Shown here piece by piece: positions 24,148 to 33,570 of a stretch of DNA of 64,000 nucleotides (position 1 is its first letter; each line of letters starts with the position of its first letter). The position numbers and the translations under genes were made by a program. The DNA comes from Pseudomonas mangrovi (GTDB lineage Bacteria; Pseudomonadota; Gammaproteobacteria; Pseudomonadales; Pseudomonadaceae): NCBI RefSeq assembly GCF_003052585.1, contig NZ_QASN01000008.1, forward strand, positions 1-64,000. The letters run 5' to 3'. The notes beneath the pieces are model-generated. The model had not been told where the DNA came from. It searched no databases and saw only the letters and a program-made list of their open reading frames with translations.

Positions 24148-25938
24148 TCAAGCCTGGCCTGGCACCGCCGCCTGGCTGGGCTGTCCATTCAGATGCCGGG
24201 CCAGTGCCTGGCGCAGACGCGCCGGCAGTAGCGGTTTCCCCAGCAACTGCACGCTCTGGTGCATGCAGCGTTCCTGCAGGGCGGGTGAAACGTCAGCGCT
24301 GACCAGCAATGCCGGCAGCATCGTGCCGCAGCGCTCGCGCATTGCCTCCAGCGCCTGCAGGCCGTCCAGCTCACCGCTCAGACGGTAGTCACTGATCAGC
24401 AGCTGCGGCTGCAGGTCGTCGAGCACGAGCAACGCTTCATCGAAGTTGACACAGGCCCGCACCTCGCAGCCCCAGCGTTGCAGCAGCGCCTGCAGCGCCT
24501 CGCGGCTGGCGCGATCGTCCTCCAGCAGCAGCACCCTGCCCGCCATGACCTGCTGGCGGGCAGGCTCCTCTATCGCTGCCGGCTCGGTCAACGGCAGCCG
24601 CAGAAGAAACCGCGCGCCGTGCCCTGGTGCAGAATCCAGCCTCAAGGGATGCCCGAGCAGCCTGGCCAGCTGGCGCACGATGGCCAGACCCAGGCCCAGG
24701 CCCTGGTCGGCATTGCGCCCCGGATTGTCGAGCTGACGAAACTCCTCGAAGACCAGCTCCTGTTGATCCTCGGCCAGGCCGACGCCATCGTCGCCTACCT
24801 CCAGCAGCACGTCCTCAGCGTCCTGCTCGGCGCGCAGCCAGATATGCCCGGCCTGCGCATGGCGCAGCGCGTTGCTGAGCAGGTTGCGCAACATGCGCTC
24901 GAGCAGCGCCGGGTCGCTGCGCACCCAGAGCGGCTCGTCGCATTCCACCAGCAGTCGCACGCCCGACGCGGCCGGATCTCCCTGTGCTTCGTCGCGCAGG
25001 CGCTCCAGCATGGGCAGCAGCGCGATGCTCTGGATCTGCGTCTGCACCGCACCGGTGAGTGTCAGGCGGTTGTAGTCGAGCAGCGACTGGAGCATGCGCC
25101 CAAGCTGCTCGACCGAGATATTCAGCTGCTCGCTGACCCGTTGAACCTCGGCGTCGGCTGCGCATTCCTGCAGATGCTGGGCATACAGCCCCATCGCATT
25201 GAGCGGCTGGCGCAGGTCGTGGCTGACTGCCGCCAGTTGCCGCAGCTTGCTCTGGGTCTCGGCTTCGCTGCGACGCCTCGCGATGTTCAGCAGGCGCAGG
25301 TTGATCCAGCCGCTGCGATGGGCATGCTCCTGCAGGTAGCTGCCGGTGCTGCCGATCAGGTTGACGCAGCCGAGGAACAGCAGCTGGTAGGCAAGCTGCT
25401 CGGAGTTGTTGTTGAACATCAGCCCCAACACCAGGAACAGGCCATACAGCAGCCAGCCGGAAAACATCACCGTGCGAAACGGCAGGCTGAGCACACCATG
25501 GCCGAACACCAGAAACAGCAGCAATCCCTCATAGGGCATCTGCTCGCCCTGAATGTGGCTGGCGTAGATCAGCAGTACGACAAGAATGCCGCAGACCAGA
25601 TAGGCGGTGGCGAAGTACCGCTGGGCCCGCTCCGGATCGGCGTCGGGCAAGCGGTAGTAGAGCCAGGAGGCAATGATCGCCACCACGCTCAGCAGGCGCA
25701 GCGGCAACAGCCAGAGATTGACCTCGAACGGCATCACCAGCAGGTCGTGCAGGCCGTACACCAGTTGGAAGGAAACCGCCGCCAGGATCACCATCCGGGT
25801 GCCCCAGTGCCGCTGCATGAAACGAAACCGGTCGCGGGCGAACAGCTGCTCCAGGCGCCGACTGAAGCGCAGGTGATTGTGTCCACGGCGTTGCTGCGTG
25901 AGCAGCAGACGCTCGAGTTCCTCGATGCTCAATTCCAT
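24148..25938 (-). CDS. Membrane-bound hybrid sensor histidine kinase
   Basis: 596 residues from the ATG at 25938 (MELSIEEL). An N-terminal coil is followed by about six transmembrane helices (roughly 45-200) and no large periplasmic loop. HisKA has the phospho-acceptor in AAVSHDLRQPLNAMG, the HATPase shows LLSNALRHAQAG, GDDGVGLAED and GLGLGLAIVRQLARLLG, and a C-terminal receiver starts near VLLLEDDRASRE with Asp in LLISDYRLSG. It begins 19 bases after the lipase foldase gene, so the two are probably co-transcribed. A membrane-intrinsic signal is likely; the nearby LuxR-type regulator is a candidate output. Confidence 0.9.
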   Translation of the reverse strand: MELSIEELERLLLTQQRRGHNHLRFSRRLEQLFARDRFRFMQRHWGTRMVILAAVSFQLVYGLHDLLVMPFEVNLWLLPLRLLSVVAIIASWLYYRLPDADPERAQRYFATAYLVCGILVVLLIYASHIQGEQMPYEGLLLFLVFGHGVLSLPFRTVMFSGWLLYGLFLVLGLMFNNNSEQLAYQLLFLGCVNLIGSTGSYLQEHAHRSGWINLRLLNIARRRSEAETQSKLRQLAAVSHDLRQPLNAMGLYAQHLQECAADAEVQRVSEQLNISVEQLGRMLQSLLDYNRLTLTGAVQTQIQSIALLPMLERLRDEAQGDPAASGVRLLVECDEPLWVRSDPALLERMLRNLLSNALRHAQAGHIWLRAEQDAEDVLLEVGDDGVGLAEDQQELVFEEFRQLDNPGRNADQGLGLGLAIVRQLARLLGHPLRLDSAPGHGARFLLRLPLTEPAAIEEPARQQVMAGRVLLLEDDRASREALQALLQRWGCEVRACVNFDEALLVLDDLQPQLLISDYRLSGELDGLQALEAMRERCGTMLPALLVSADVSPALQERCMHQSVQLLGKPLLPARLRQALARHLNGQPSQAAVPGQA

Positions 25939-25957
25939 GCGCGCCACTTCATCGCGT

Positions 25958-26947
25958 TCAGCGCGACGCCTCGTTCTTGTTGTTGGCGAATGCATCGTAG
26001 TGTTCCACGCGCAGCAGTTCCTCGCCAGAGAACATGCTCCGACGCAATTCGGTGGCACGCGAAGCAACGTCCTGAGGGGCCAGGTCGCTGCGTCGCAACG
26101 CCGCAAGCTGGCGCCGATAGTCATGGTAGCGGGTGCGCCAGAGCCGCTCCTCGCGTTGCTCGGCGAGCATCCGCTCGACCGCGGGAGGATCGTAGTGCAG
26201 GGTCAGGAAGCCACGCATCTGCTCCTCGCTCACCCCGGCGCGCAGCAGACGATCGATCTCCGCCTGCAAGCCCAGAGCGCGGCCATGCCGGCGACCGGTT
26301 TCCCTCGCCTCGGCAGGCAGCTGCTCACGCAGTTCGTCCAGGGCACGCAGGCGCGCAGCCGGCTCCAGGTCAGCGCGCAGCTGCACGTCGAGGGTGCCGA
26401 GGATAAAGCGCGAATAGGCCTCCTCGGCGCCAAAGAAGGCCTCGACCACTGCCTCGTCCAGGTACTGCCGACGCAGACTCGCCAGCTGGCGCGCCTGCTG
26501 GCGAAGCATCTCGCGCTGGAGGTGAGGGTCGCGGGGCGGCACGTAGGGGCGATCCATCAGCACCTGGCGGGCGCGGCGATAGTCGAGATAGTCGCCCAGC
26601 AGCTGTTGCAGCTGACCGAGTGCCGGTTCGTCGAGACGGGCATCGGCGTCCTCCAGCAGCAGCGTGGTCGCGCGGTCCACCCCGGTGCGATCCGCTGCGC
26701 TGAGGAAATAGTCGAAATAATCGCGCACCCCCAGGTCGATCACCAGGTTGTGCTGCGCATCCACCTTCAGGTCTCCGTCCAGGTGACGGTAGCCCTCGGT
26801 CATCGCCGCTGGACCCTGCTCGCTGGGCGCCGCCAGGCGAGGTTTGTCGGCACTGCGCGGTGTCAGCGTGACTGCCAGCGCGCTGAACAGGCAGGCGACC
26901 GACACGCCCCAGACCAGCACGCCCGGACGCGGAATCAACCCGGCCAT
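25958..26947 (-). CDS. lifO: Lipase-specific foldase (lipase secretion chaperone)
   Basis: 329 residues. An N-terminal membrane anchor (VLVWGVSVACLFSALAVTL) and an Ala/Pro-rich linker precede the periplasmic foldase domain, with the family motif RDYFDYFLSA near residue 75 and a helical remainder rich in Arg, Gln and Leu. Lif proteins fold a subfamily I.1/I.2 lipase in the periplasm before type II secretion. The lipase gene normally lies immediately upstream; here the 275 bp upstream encode no lipase and the next gene is divergent. Start chosen as the first ATG; the ribosome binding site is weak. Confidence 0.88.
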   Translation of the reverse strand: MAGLIPRPGVLVWGVSVACLFSALAVTLTPRSADKPRLAAPSEQGPAAMTEGYRHLDGDLKVDAQHNLVIDLGVRDYFDYFLSAADRTGVDRATTLLLEDADARLDEPALGQLQQLLGDYLDYRRARQVLMDRPYVPPRDPHLQREMLRQQARQLASLRRQYLDEAVVEAFFGAEEAYSRFILGTLDVQLRADLEPAARLRALDELREQLPAEARETGRRHGRALGLQAEIDRLLRAGVSEEQMRGFLTLHYDPPAVERMLAEQREERLWRTRYHDYRRQLAALRRSDLAPQDVASRATELRRSMFSGEELLRVEHYDAFANNKNEASR

Positions 26948-27222
26948 CCGCTGTGCGGCTGGCTATGGCTGCAGCACCGATCAAGGCTGTGCATCGAAGG
27001 GGAAACTCCTGGGTTCTGGGTGCCTGAAGCAGCGGTGGACATCCGGCAGTCTATGAAGCTGTCCCGGCCTCCCCCATCACCCAGACGAGTGAGAGGCATG
27101 GCCAGATCACTCCTCCGCGAGGCAAAGGAAAGGCCTGCTCGACCTTGCCTTTGGTCAATCCGCTGGAACAGAGGACGGCTTCACCGGTCCAGCGCAGAAC
27201 AACCACCAAAAGGAGACCGAGC

Positions 27223-27558
27223 ATGAACCGAAACGACATGCAGAGCTGCATCCAGGCCTGCAACGCCTGCGCCATCGCCTGTGAACACTGCGCCAGCGCC
27301 TGCCTGCAGGAGTCGAACGTCGAAGCGATGCGTCGCTGCATCCAGCTCGATCGCGACTGCGCCGATCTCTGCCGCATGGCTGCGGCCCTGATGGCCCGCG
27401 GCAGCGATCTGGCAGCGGACTTCTGCGGCCTGTGCGCCAAGGCCTGTCGCGCCTGCGCCGAGGAGTGCGCACAGCACCAGCACGATCACTGCCAGCAATG
27501 CGCGCAGGCCTGCCATCGTTGCGCCGAGGAGTGCGAAAGCATGGCCAGGGCCGCCTGA
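27223..27558 (+). CDS. Four-helix-bundle copper-binding protein (DUF326, Csp-like)
   Basis: 111 residues with about 20 cysteines in CxxxC spacing along amphipathic helices (CIQACNACAIACEHC, CAKACRACAEECAQH, CQQCAQACHRCAEEC). This is the pattern of cytosolic copper storage proteins, which pack Cu(I) inside a helical bundle. No signal peptide, so cytosolic (Csp3-like). AGGAGA lies seven bases before the ATG. A GACCTTGCC half-site resembling CueR operators occurs upstream near 27143, but no full dyad. Confidence 0.85.
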   Translation: MNRNDMQSCIQACNACAIACEHCASACLQESNVEAMRRCIQLDRDCADLCRMAAALMARGSDLAADFCGLCAKACRACAEECAQHQHDHCQQCAQACHRCAEECESMARAA

Positions 27559-27573
27559 GCCAGGCGCCGTCTC

Positions 27574-27602
27574 GCGGCAGCGATGCGCGCTGCCGCTCCT
27601 TT
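27574..27602 (+). terminator. Probable terminator after the copper-binding protein gene
   Basis: Nine-bp stem GCGGCAGCG/CGCTGCCGC, loop ATGCG, followed by TCCTTTCC; the T run is weak. Confidence 0.5.
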
Positions 27603-27800
27603 CCCAACGCCCCTGCTGCAGGGACGCATTGCCTAACGCAGCTCATTCCTGAACCTTTGCGGCGCCCGTCATCCCCAACATCGCGACAAAGGCATAACAT
27701 GCTGCCGCGTCCGGCCGGGAACACTCCCGCTGCCGCTCGGTCCAACTTCGTCGCGCCAGGGCCCTCCCTGCTGCCGCGCCCATGAGAAAAGGAACACCGC

Positions 27801-28355
27801 ATGTTCAGGAAAATCGCCGTCACCCTCTGCGCCCTGCTGTTCGCCGGCACGCTTGCCGCCGCCGAAAACCCGCGCGTGCTCATCACCACCAGCCTTGGCG
27901 AGATCGAGGTAGAACTGGATGCGCAGAAGGCGCCGATCAGCGTGGAGAACTTCCTCGCCTATGTCGACAAGGGCTACTACGACGACACCCAGTTCCACCG
28001 CGTGATCCCCGGCTTCATGGTCCAGGGCGGCGGCTTCGACGGCAACATGGCGCAGAAGTCCACCGCCGCACCGATCCGCAACGAAGCCGACAACGGTCTG
28101 CGCAACGAACGTGGCACCCTGGCCATGGCACGGACCCAGGCGGTGCACTCGGCCACCAGCCAGTTCTTCATCAACCTCGCAGACAATGCCTTCCTCGACC
28201 ACGGCGGCCGCGACTTCGGTTACGCGGTGTTCGGTCGGGTGAGCAAGGGCATGGACGTGGTCGACCAGATCGCCAAGGTGCCGACCGGCAGCCGTGCCGG
28301 CCACCAGGACGTACCGCGCCAGCCGGTGATGATCGTCTCCGCGCGCCGTCTCTGA
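27801..28355 (+). CDS. ppiA: Periplasmic peptidyl-prolyl cis-trans isomerase, cyclophilin type
   Basis: 184 residues with a Sec signal peptide ([23 protein letters not shown]). The cyclophilin core includes [20 protein letters not shown] with the catalytic Arg, [21 protein letters not shown] and [17 protein letters not shown]. It speeds prolyl isomerisation during folding of exported proteins. AAAGGAA lies eight bases before the ATG. Followed by an ABC exporter gene after a weak hairpin. Confidence 0.93.
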   Translation: MFRKIAVTLCALLFAGTLAAAENPRVLITTSLGEIEVELDAQKAPISVENFLAYVDKGYYDDTQFHRVIPGFMVQGGGFDGNMAQKSTAAPIRNEADNGLRNERGTLAMARTQAVHSATSQFFINLADNAFLDHGGRDFGYAVFGRVSKGMDVVDQIAKVPTGSRAGHQDVPRQPVMIVSARRL

Positions 28356-28365
28356 CGACACCCCG

Positions 28366-28386
28366 GGGCCGCTACAGCGGCCCTTC
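28366..28386 (+). terminator. Weak hairpin after ppiA
   Basis: Seven-bp stem GGGCCGC/GCGGCCC with a short loop, followed by TTCT. It may attenuate rather than stop read-through into the ABC transporter gene. Confidence 0.35.
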
Positions 28387-28400
28387 TGCCGGACCCCAGC

Positions 28401-30230
28401 ATGCTATTTCGCCGCTTCGAAGCGCTCATCGATCCATTCAAGCCCGCCCCCGACGTCGCCCCGCCGCGCACCCTGCTGCGCTTCTACTGGCACTTCATCC
28501 GGCAGATCTGGCCGGTGTTCCTCGCCCTGATGGTGGTCGGCCTGGGCGCGGCGCTGATCGAGGTGGCGCTGTTCAGCTATCTGGGACGGATCGTCGACCT
28601 GGCACAGGACGGCGATGGCGCGACCTTCTTCCGCGAGCATGCCGGCGAGCTGGCCTGGATGGGCTGCGTGGCCCTGCTGCTGCGGCCCCTGGTCTTCGGT
28701 CTGCATGATCTGCTGGTGCACCAGTCGATCGCACCGAACCTGACCAACCTGGTGCGCTGGCAGAACCATCGCTACGTGCTGCGCCAGAGTCTTTCCTTCT
28801 TCCACAACGATTTTGCCGGGCGCATCGCCAACCGGGTGATGATGACCGCGCCCTCGCTGCGCGAGTCGGCGGTACAGGTACTCGATGCGCTCTGGCACGT
28901 ACTGATCTACGCGGCCAGTGCGATCTGGCTGTTCGCCGCTGCCGACGTGCGCCTGACCCTGCCGCTGCTGGTGTGGATCTGCGCCTACGTGGCGCTGCTC
29001 TGCCACTTCGTGCCACGGGTCAAGCAGCGTTCGCTGGATGCCTCGGGCGCGCGTTCCAAGGTGATGGGGCGGATGGTCGATGGCTACACCAACATCGCCA
29101 CCCTCAAGCTGTTCGCCCACACCCGCGACGAGGAAGACTACGCCCGTGGCGCCATGGCCGAGCTGCTCGAGCGAGTGCGCGCCATCACCCGCACCATCAG
29201 CGCCATGGACATGAGCATCACCGCGCTGAACGGCGTGCTGATCACCGCCACCTGCGCCCTCGCCCTCTGGCTGTGGAGCATCGGCGAAATCAGCGTCGGC
29301 TCCATCGCCCTGGCCACCGCCCTGGTGATCCGCATCAACGGCCTGGCCGAGTGGATCATGTGGGTGGTCAACGGCATCTTCGACAACATCGGCACCGTAC
29401 AGGACGGCATGCAGAGCATCGTCCAGCCGCGCCTGGGCATGGACCGACCCGACGCCCAGCCGCTGAGCGTGGAGCATGGCGAGGTACGTTTCGAGCAGCT
29501 GCATTTTCACTATGGCAAGGGCAGCGGCGTGATCGAAAACCTCGAACTGGCAGTGGCTGCCGGCGAGCGTATCGGCCTGGTCGGCCCCTCCGGCGCCGGC
29601 AAGTCGACCCTGGTCAACCTGCTGCTGCGCCTGCACGACCCTGAAGCCGGACGCATCCTGGTCGACGGCCAGGACATCGCCGGCGTGACACAGGAAAGCC
29701 TGCGCGCGCAGATCGGCACCGTCACCCAGGACACCTCGCTGCTGCACCGCTCGATCCGCGAAAACCTTCTGTACGGCAAACCCGACGCCAGCGAGGAAGA
29801 GCTCTGGCAGGCCGCCCGCCAGGCACGCGCCGACCAGTTCATTCCCGACCTGGTCGACAGCGAGGGCCGTCGTGGCATGGACGCCTATGTCGGCGACCGC
29901 GGGGTCAAACTCTCCGGCGGTCAGCGTCAACGCATCGCCATTGCCCGGGTGCTGCTGAAGAACGCGCCGATCCTGATCCTCGACGAGGCCACCGCCGCGC
30001 TGGATTCGGAGGTGGAAGCAGCGATCCAGGACGCCCTCGAGCCGCTGATGCAGGGCAAGACGGTGATCGCCATCGCCCACCGGCTGTCGACCATCGCGCG
30101 CATGGATCGCCTGGTGGTGCTGGACCAGGGGCACATCGTCGAAACTGGCAGCCACGCCGAACTGCTCGCTCGCAGCGGCCTCTACGCGAGACTCTGGCAG
30201 AAGCAGACAGGCGGCTTCGTCGGGGTCTGA
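28401..30230 (+). CDS. ABC transporter with fused permease and ATPase (exporter type)
   Basis: 609 residues. A six-helix transmembrane domain (about 30-330) is followed by an ATPase with Walker A GPSGAGKST near 395, Q-loop TVTQDTSLLHRSI, signature LSGGQRQR, Walker B ILILDEATAALDS and the His switch IAIAHRLS. One half-transporter polypeptide, so it acts as a homodimer or with an unlinked partner. It resembles the multidrug/lipid exporter group; substrate unknown. The 45-bp gap after ppiA suggests partial co-transcription. Confidence 0.92.
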   Translation: MLFRRFEALIDPFKPAPDVAPPRTLLRFYWHFIRQIWPVFLALMVVGLGAALIEVALFSYLGRIVDLAQDGDGATFFREHAGELAWMGCVALLLRPLVFGLHDLLVHQSIAPNLTNLVRWQNHRYVLRQSLSFFHNDFAGRIANRVMMTAPSLRESAVQVLDALWHVLIYAASAIWLFAAADVRLTLPLLVWICAYVALLCHFVPRVKQRSLDASGARSKVMGRMVDGYTNIATLKLFAHTRDEEDYARGAMAELLERVRAITRTISAMDMSITALNGVLITATCALALWLWSIGEISVGSIALATALVIRINGLAEWIMWVVNGIFDNIGTVQDGMQSIVQPRLGMDRPDAQPLSVEHGEVRFEQLHFHYGKGSGVIENLELAVAAGERIGLVGPSGAGKSTLVNLLLRLHDPEAGRILVDGQDIAGVTQESLRAQIGTVTQDTSLLHRSIRENLLYGKPDASEEELWQAARQARADQFIPDLVDSEGRRGMDAYVGDRGVKLSGGQRQRIAIARVLLKNAPILILDEATAALDSEVEAAIQDALEPLMQGKTVIAIAHRLSTIARMDRLVVLDQGHIVETGSHAELLARSGLYARLWQKQTGGFVGV

Positions 30231-30235
30231 AGGGC

Positions 30236-30478
30236 AATTTCCTTCTCCCTCCGGCAGAGGGAAAAGCCGCGCCGGCTCGCAGCTCTTCAGCCCCACACCG
30301 AGCCATAGCCCCACAGCTGTCCTTCTCCCTCCGGGAGAAGGTGGCGCGCAGCGCCGGATGAGGGAGGCCTCGGCGTGCAGGCGGCCGAGCAAGGCCTGAG
30401 CCATTCGCAGGCCACGTGTCGCCCGCACCATCCCTCACCCGCCTTCGGCACCCTCTCCCGGTGGGAGAGGGAAAAGCC
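30236..30478. repeat. Palindromic repeat group between convergent genes
   Basis: Three elements: CTTCTCCCTCCGGCAGAGGG (about 30242), CTCCCTCCGGGAGAAGG with TGGCGCGCAGCGCCGGATGA (about 30323-30364), and CCCTCACCCGCCTTCGGCAC with CCTCTCCCGGTGGGAGAGGG (about 30431-30472). It fills the 298-bp gap between the ABC transporter and the second large hybrid kinase; no gene is supported there. Confidence 0.75.
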
Positions 30479-30528
30479 GTACATCCTCCAGGCCCGGCAT
30501 GAAGGTCGCGCGATCTCCGGCATGCCTT

Positions 30529-33390
30529 TCAGTCCAGCTCGGCGCCATCGCCTTCAGCGAGCATCTCCAGCACCCGACTGCTGAGCATCTCCACCGAGAA
30601 TGGCTTGGTCAGCAGCCCCATGCCGCTCTTGAGCATCCCGTCCGGCAACACGCCGTGGGCTGCGTAGCCGGTCATGAACAGCACCTTCAGGGTCGGCCGC
30701 TGCATGCGCGCCACATCGCTCATCAAGCGGCCGTTGATACCGGGCAGACCGATATCGGTCAGCAGCAGATCGATGCGTGTGGCGGATTCGAGGATCTCCA
30801 GCCCGCCAGGACCATCGGCTGCTTCGAGCGTACGGCAGCCAAGCTCGTTCAGCACCTCGACCACCAGCCGGCGCACGGCTTCCTGATCCTCCACCACCAG
30901 CACCACTTCGCCGTTGGCCCGTTGCTCGCCGGTGCTGCGCGTCACCACCGGCAGGCGCCCCTGGCGCCCATGGTGGCGTGGCAGATAGAGGCTCACCCGG
31001 GTGCCGCTGCCGACTTCCGAGTCGATGGTGACGTAGCCTTCGGACTGGCGCGCAAAGCCGTACACCATCGACAGACCCAGGCCGGTGCCCTTGCCGATGG
31101 CCTTGGTCGTATAGAAGGGTTCGAAGGCCCTCTCGATCACGTGTGCCGGCATACCGGTTCCGCTGTCGCTGACGCTCAGGCGGACGAATTCTCCGCTGAC
31201 CGGCGCCGCGCTGCCCTGCAGGCTCTCGCCCTCCAGGCACAGATTGCTGGTGGCAATGCTCAGACGCCCACCCGCCGGCATGGCGTCGCGGGCATTGAGC
31301 GCCAGGTTGAGAATGGCGTTCTCCAGCTGGTTGGCATCGCAGAGCACCGACCAGAGCTCGCTGGCCGGCTGCAGCAGCAGCTCGACGTTTTCGCCAATGC
31401 TGCGCCGCAGCAGTTCTTCCATCGCCAGCAGCAGGCGATTGGCATCCGCCGGCACCGGCGCCAGCGGCTGGCGCCGGGAGAACGCCAGCAGGCGATGGGT
31501 CAGCGCCGCGGCGCGATTGGCGGAGGCGCCCGCGGCCTCGACGTAACGTTCGATATCGTCCAAACGGCCCGCTGCGATGCGCCGCTGCATCATCTCCAGC
31601 GAGCCGATCACCCCGGTGAGCATGTTGTTGAAGTCGTGGGCGATGCCACCGGTGAGCTGGCCGACCGCCTCCATCTTCTGCGACTGGCGCAATGCCTCCT
31701 GGGCAGCCTCGCGCTCGCTGGCTTCGTCACGCAGGCGCTGCAGCGCCTCGGCCAGGGCAATGGTGCGCTCGTTGACCTTGGACTCGAGCGTCTCGTTGAG
31801 GCGGCGCAGCGCCTCTTCGGCATGAATCTGGTCGCTGACATCGTTGCCTTCGACGAAGATCCCCGAGACGCTGCCGTCCGCCTCGAGGATCGGCTGATAC
31901 ACGAAGTGCACGTGCAACTGCTCGAGCGGCGCCAGGGGTGCTCGCTGCAGACGGATCGGCATGTTGCGGCCGACATAGGGCACGCCGCTGCGATAGACCC
32001 CGTCGAGTAGCTCGACGAAGCCCTGATTCTCCAACTCCGGCATCGCCTCGCGGACCGTCAGGCCGACCAGATGACGCGGCCCGACGATGCGCTGGAAGGC
32101 CTCGTTGGTCTGCTCGAAGACATGCTGCGGACCGCGCAGCACGCAGATGAAACCGGGCGCCTGCTGGAACAGCGCATGCAGACGGTCGCGCTCGGCGGTA
32201 CGCTGCTCAACCTCCGCGGTCAGGCCCTCGTTCACCAGGCGCAGGCTCTCTGCCGCCTCCTGCTTGATCCAGGCGACTTCGGCAAGCACCTCGACCCGGC
32301 GCCGCTCGGCCTCGATGGCATCCACCCGCGCCAGGGTCGCACCGATCTGCCCGGCAACCAGGCCGATGAAGCCCAGATAGCCCAGATCACGCGGCCGGTA
32401 GGGATTCAGCCCGACCACCAGCGCGCCGTTCGGGCGCTGCAATTCGCGCCCGGCCAGGGCGACCACGGCGATCCGCTGCGGCGGCCGATCCCAGGCACCG
32501 CAAGGCAGTGGCTGCGCCGCCTCCCCCAGCGGCAGCTCGAAGGCTTCCTCGCTTTCCCACAGACGATCCAGCTGCCACTGCTGCAGCTGGAGCTCGTCCA
32601 GACTCGCCGCCGCGCAAGGATGACTGCGCTCGATGCCGCTGGCACTGGCCAGCCAGGCACTGCCGGCATCGTTGAAGACGTAGACCATGGCGAAGGGCAG
32701 GTCCTGCGGGTTCTCCCCCAGGGTATCGGCGATCGCCTGGAACAGCGCCGAACGCGACTCGGCCTTGCCCAGGTTGGACGCCAGTCGACTGAGAGTCGCC
32801 AGGCGGCGTTCGTTGATCACCCGCTCGGTGTCATCGGCCTGGTAACAGAGCACACCGGCCACCCCGCCCTTCTCGTCGAACAGCGGGTTGCAGGAGATGT
32901 TGTGGTAGGTCTCCTCGGCATAACCGCCACGGGTGAGGATCAGCGCCAGCGACGGGTCCCAGGTACCGCGTCCGCTCTCGCGCACCTTGCGCACATGGCC
33001 GTGCAGGGGACTGCCGGCAGCGACCAGGACTTCCGCCAGCGGCCGGCCGAGCACGTGAGGATGACGCTCGCCCATGGTTCCGCGGCAGCCATCGTTGTAG
33101 AACAGACGGGTGTCTTCGCCCCAGCCGACCCACATCGGCGCCCGCGACACCAGCATGATCCGCAAGGCATGGCGCAACGCTTCCGGCCAGCCGGTGGGGG
33201 GACCCAACGGGTCCTGGCTCCAATCGCGACCGCGCAGATGGCGGGCCACCTCGCTGTCGCCGGGAAACACGCTGTAGAGGGGATCGGGTGAAGAAGCTTG
33301 ATTCAAGGGCGGACCCCGGCGGACTGGCCAGAAATACGAAGGTTCCTCCGTGCCACGCGGGCGCCCGCGACAGCCGTCCGGACGCGCCAT
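30529..33390 (-). CDS. Hybrid sensor histidine kinase (PAS-GAF-PAS-HisKA-HATPase-receiver)
   Basis: Up to 953 residues, apparently soluble. A PAS-like domain (about 50-195, with [14 protein letters not shown] at its start) is followed by GAF (about 210-355), a coiled segment, PAS (about 405-520), HisKA with [14 protein letters not shown] near 590, HATPase with [11 protein letters not shown] and [16 protein letters not shown], and a receiver with Asp in [13 protein letters not shown]. The first ATG (33390) lacks a ribosome binding site and the first 30 residues look non-conserved, so translation may begin later, for example at the TTG before NQASSPD. Sequence and domain order closely mirror the kinase at 11694-15086. 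Confidence 0.88.
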   Translation of the reverse strand: MARPDGCRGRPRGTEEPSYFWPVRRGPPLNQASSPDPLYSVFPGDSEVARHLRGRDWSQDPLGPPTGWPEALRHALRIMLVSRAPMWVGWGEDTRLFYNDGCRGTMGERHPHVLGRPLAEVLVAAGSPLHGHVRKVRESGRGTWDPSLALILTRGGYAEETYHNISCNPLFDEKGGVAGVLCYQADDTERVINERRLATLSRLASNLGKAESRSALFQAIADTLGENPQDLPFAMVYVFNDAGSAWLASASGIERSHPCAAASLDELQLQQWQLDRLWESEEAFELPLGEAAQPLPCGAWDRPPQRIAVVALAGRELQRPNGALVVGLNPYRPRDLGYLGFIGLVAGQIGATLARVDAIEAERRRVEVLAEVAWIKQEAAESLRLVNEGLTAEVEQRTAERDRLHALFQQAPGFICVLRGPQHVFEQTNEAFQRIVGPRHLVGLTVREAMPELENQGFVELLDGVYRSGVPYVGRNMPIRLQRAPLAPLEQLHVHFVYQPILEADGSVSGIFVEGNDVSDQIHAEEALRRLNETLESKVNERTIALAEALQRLRDEASEREAAQEALRQSQKMEAVGQLTGGIAHDFNNMLTGVIGSLEMMQRRIAAGRLDDIERYVEAAGASANRAAALTHRLLAFSRRQPLAPVPADANRLLLAMEELLRRSIGENVELLLQPASELWSVLCDANQLENAILNLALNARDAMPAGGRLSIATSNLCLEGESLQGSAAPVSGEFVRLSVSDSGTGMPAHVIERAFEPFYTTKAIGKGTGLGLSMVYGFARQSEGYVTIDSEVGSGTRVSLYLPRHHGRQGRLPVVTRSTGEQRANGEVVLVVEDQEAVRRLVVEVLNELGCRTLEAADGPGGLEILESATRIDLLLTDIGLPGINGRLMSDVARMQRPTLKVLFMTGYAAHGVLPDGMLKSGMGLLTKPFSVEMLSSRVLEMLAEGDGAELD

Positions 33391-33570
33391 CAGGTCACGT
33401 TACTGCCACCCCGGTGCGAATGGCGGCAAGCATACCCGAGAGTCGCTGCGCATGATGCAGGTTCGCGCACAAGCACCGCTCGCGACCCGGCGGCGACGCA
33501 CGGCCGGAACCGATTGCCCCTGGCCGCGCCCTAAACCCCACATACAGTCGCAACGAGAGCCCTGTCCGGC

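Noticed and set aside
27138..27165. CueR operator before the copper-binding protein
   Set aside because: Only the half-site GACCTTGCC is present; the mirror half and a 19-bp spaced promoter were not found.
26948..27222. Remnant of a lipase gene upstream of the foldase
   Set aside because: Minus-strand reading of this stretch gave no GHSMGG-like or other lipase motif in any frame; the sequence looks like ordinary spacer and promoter.
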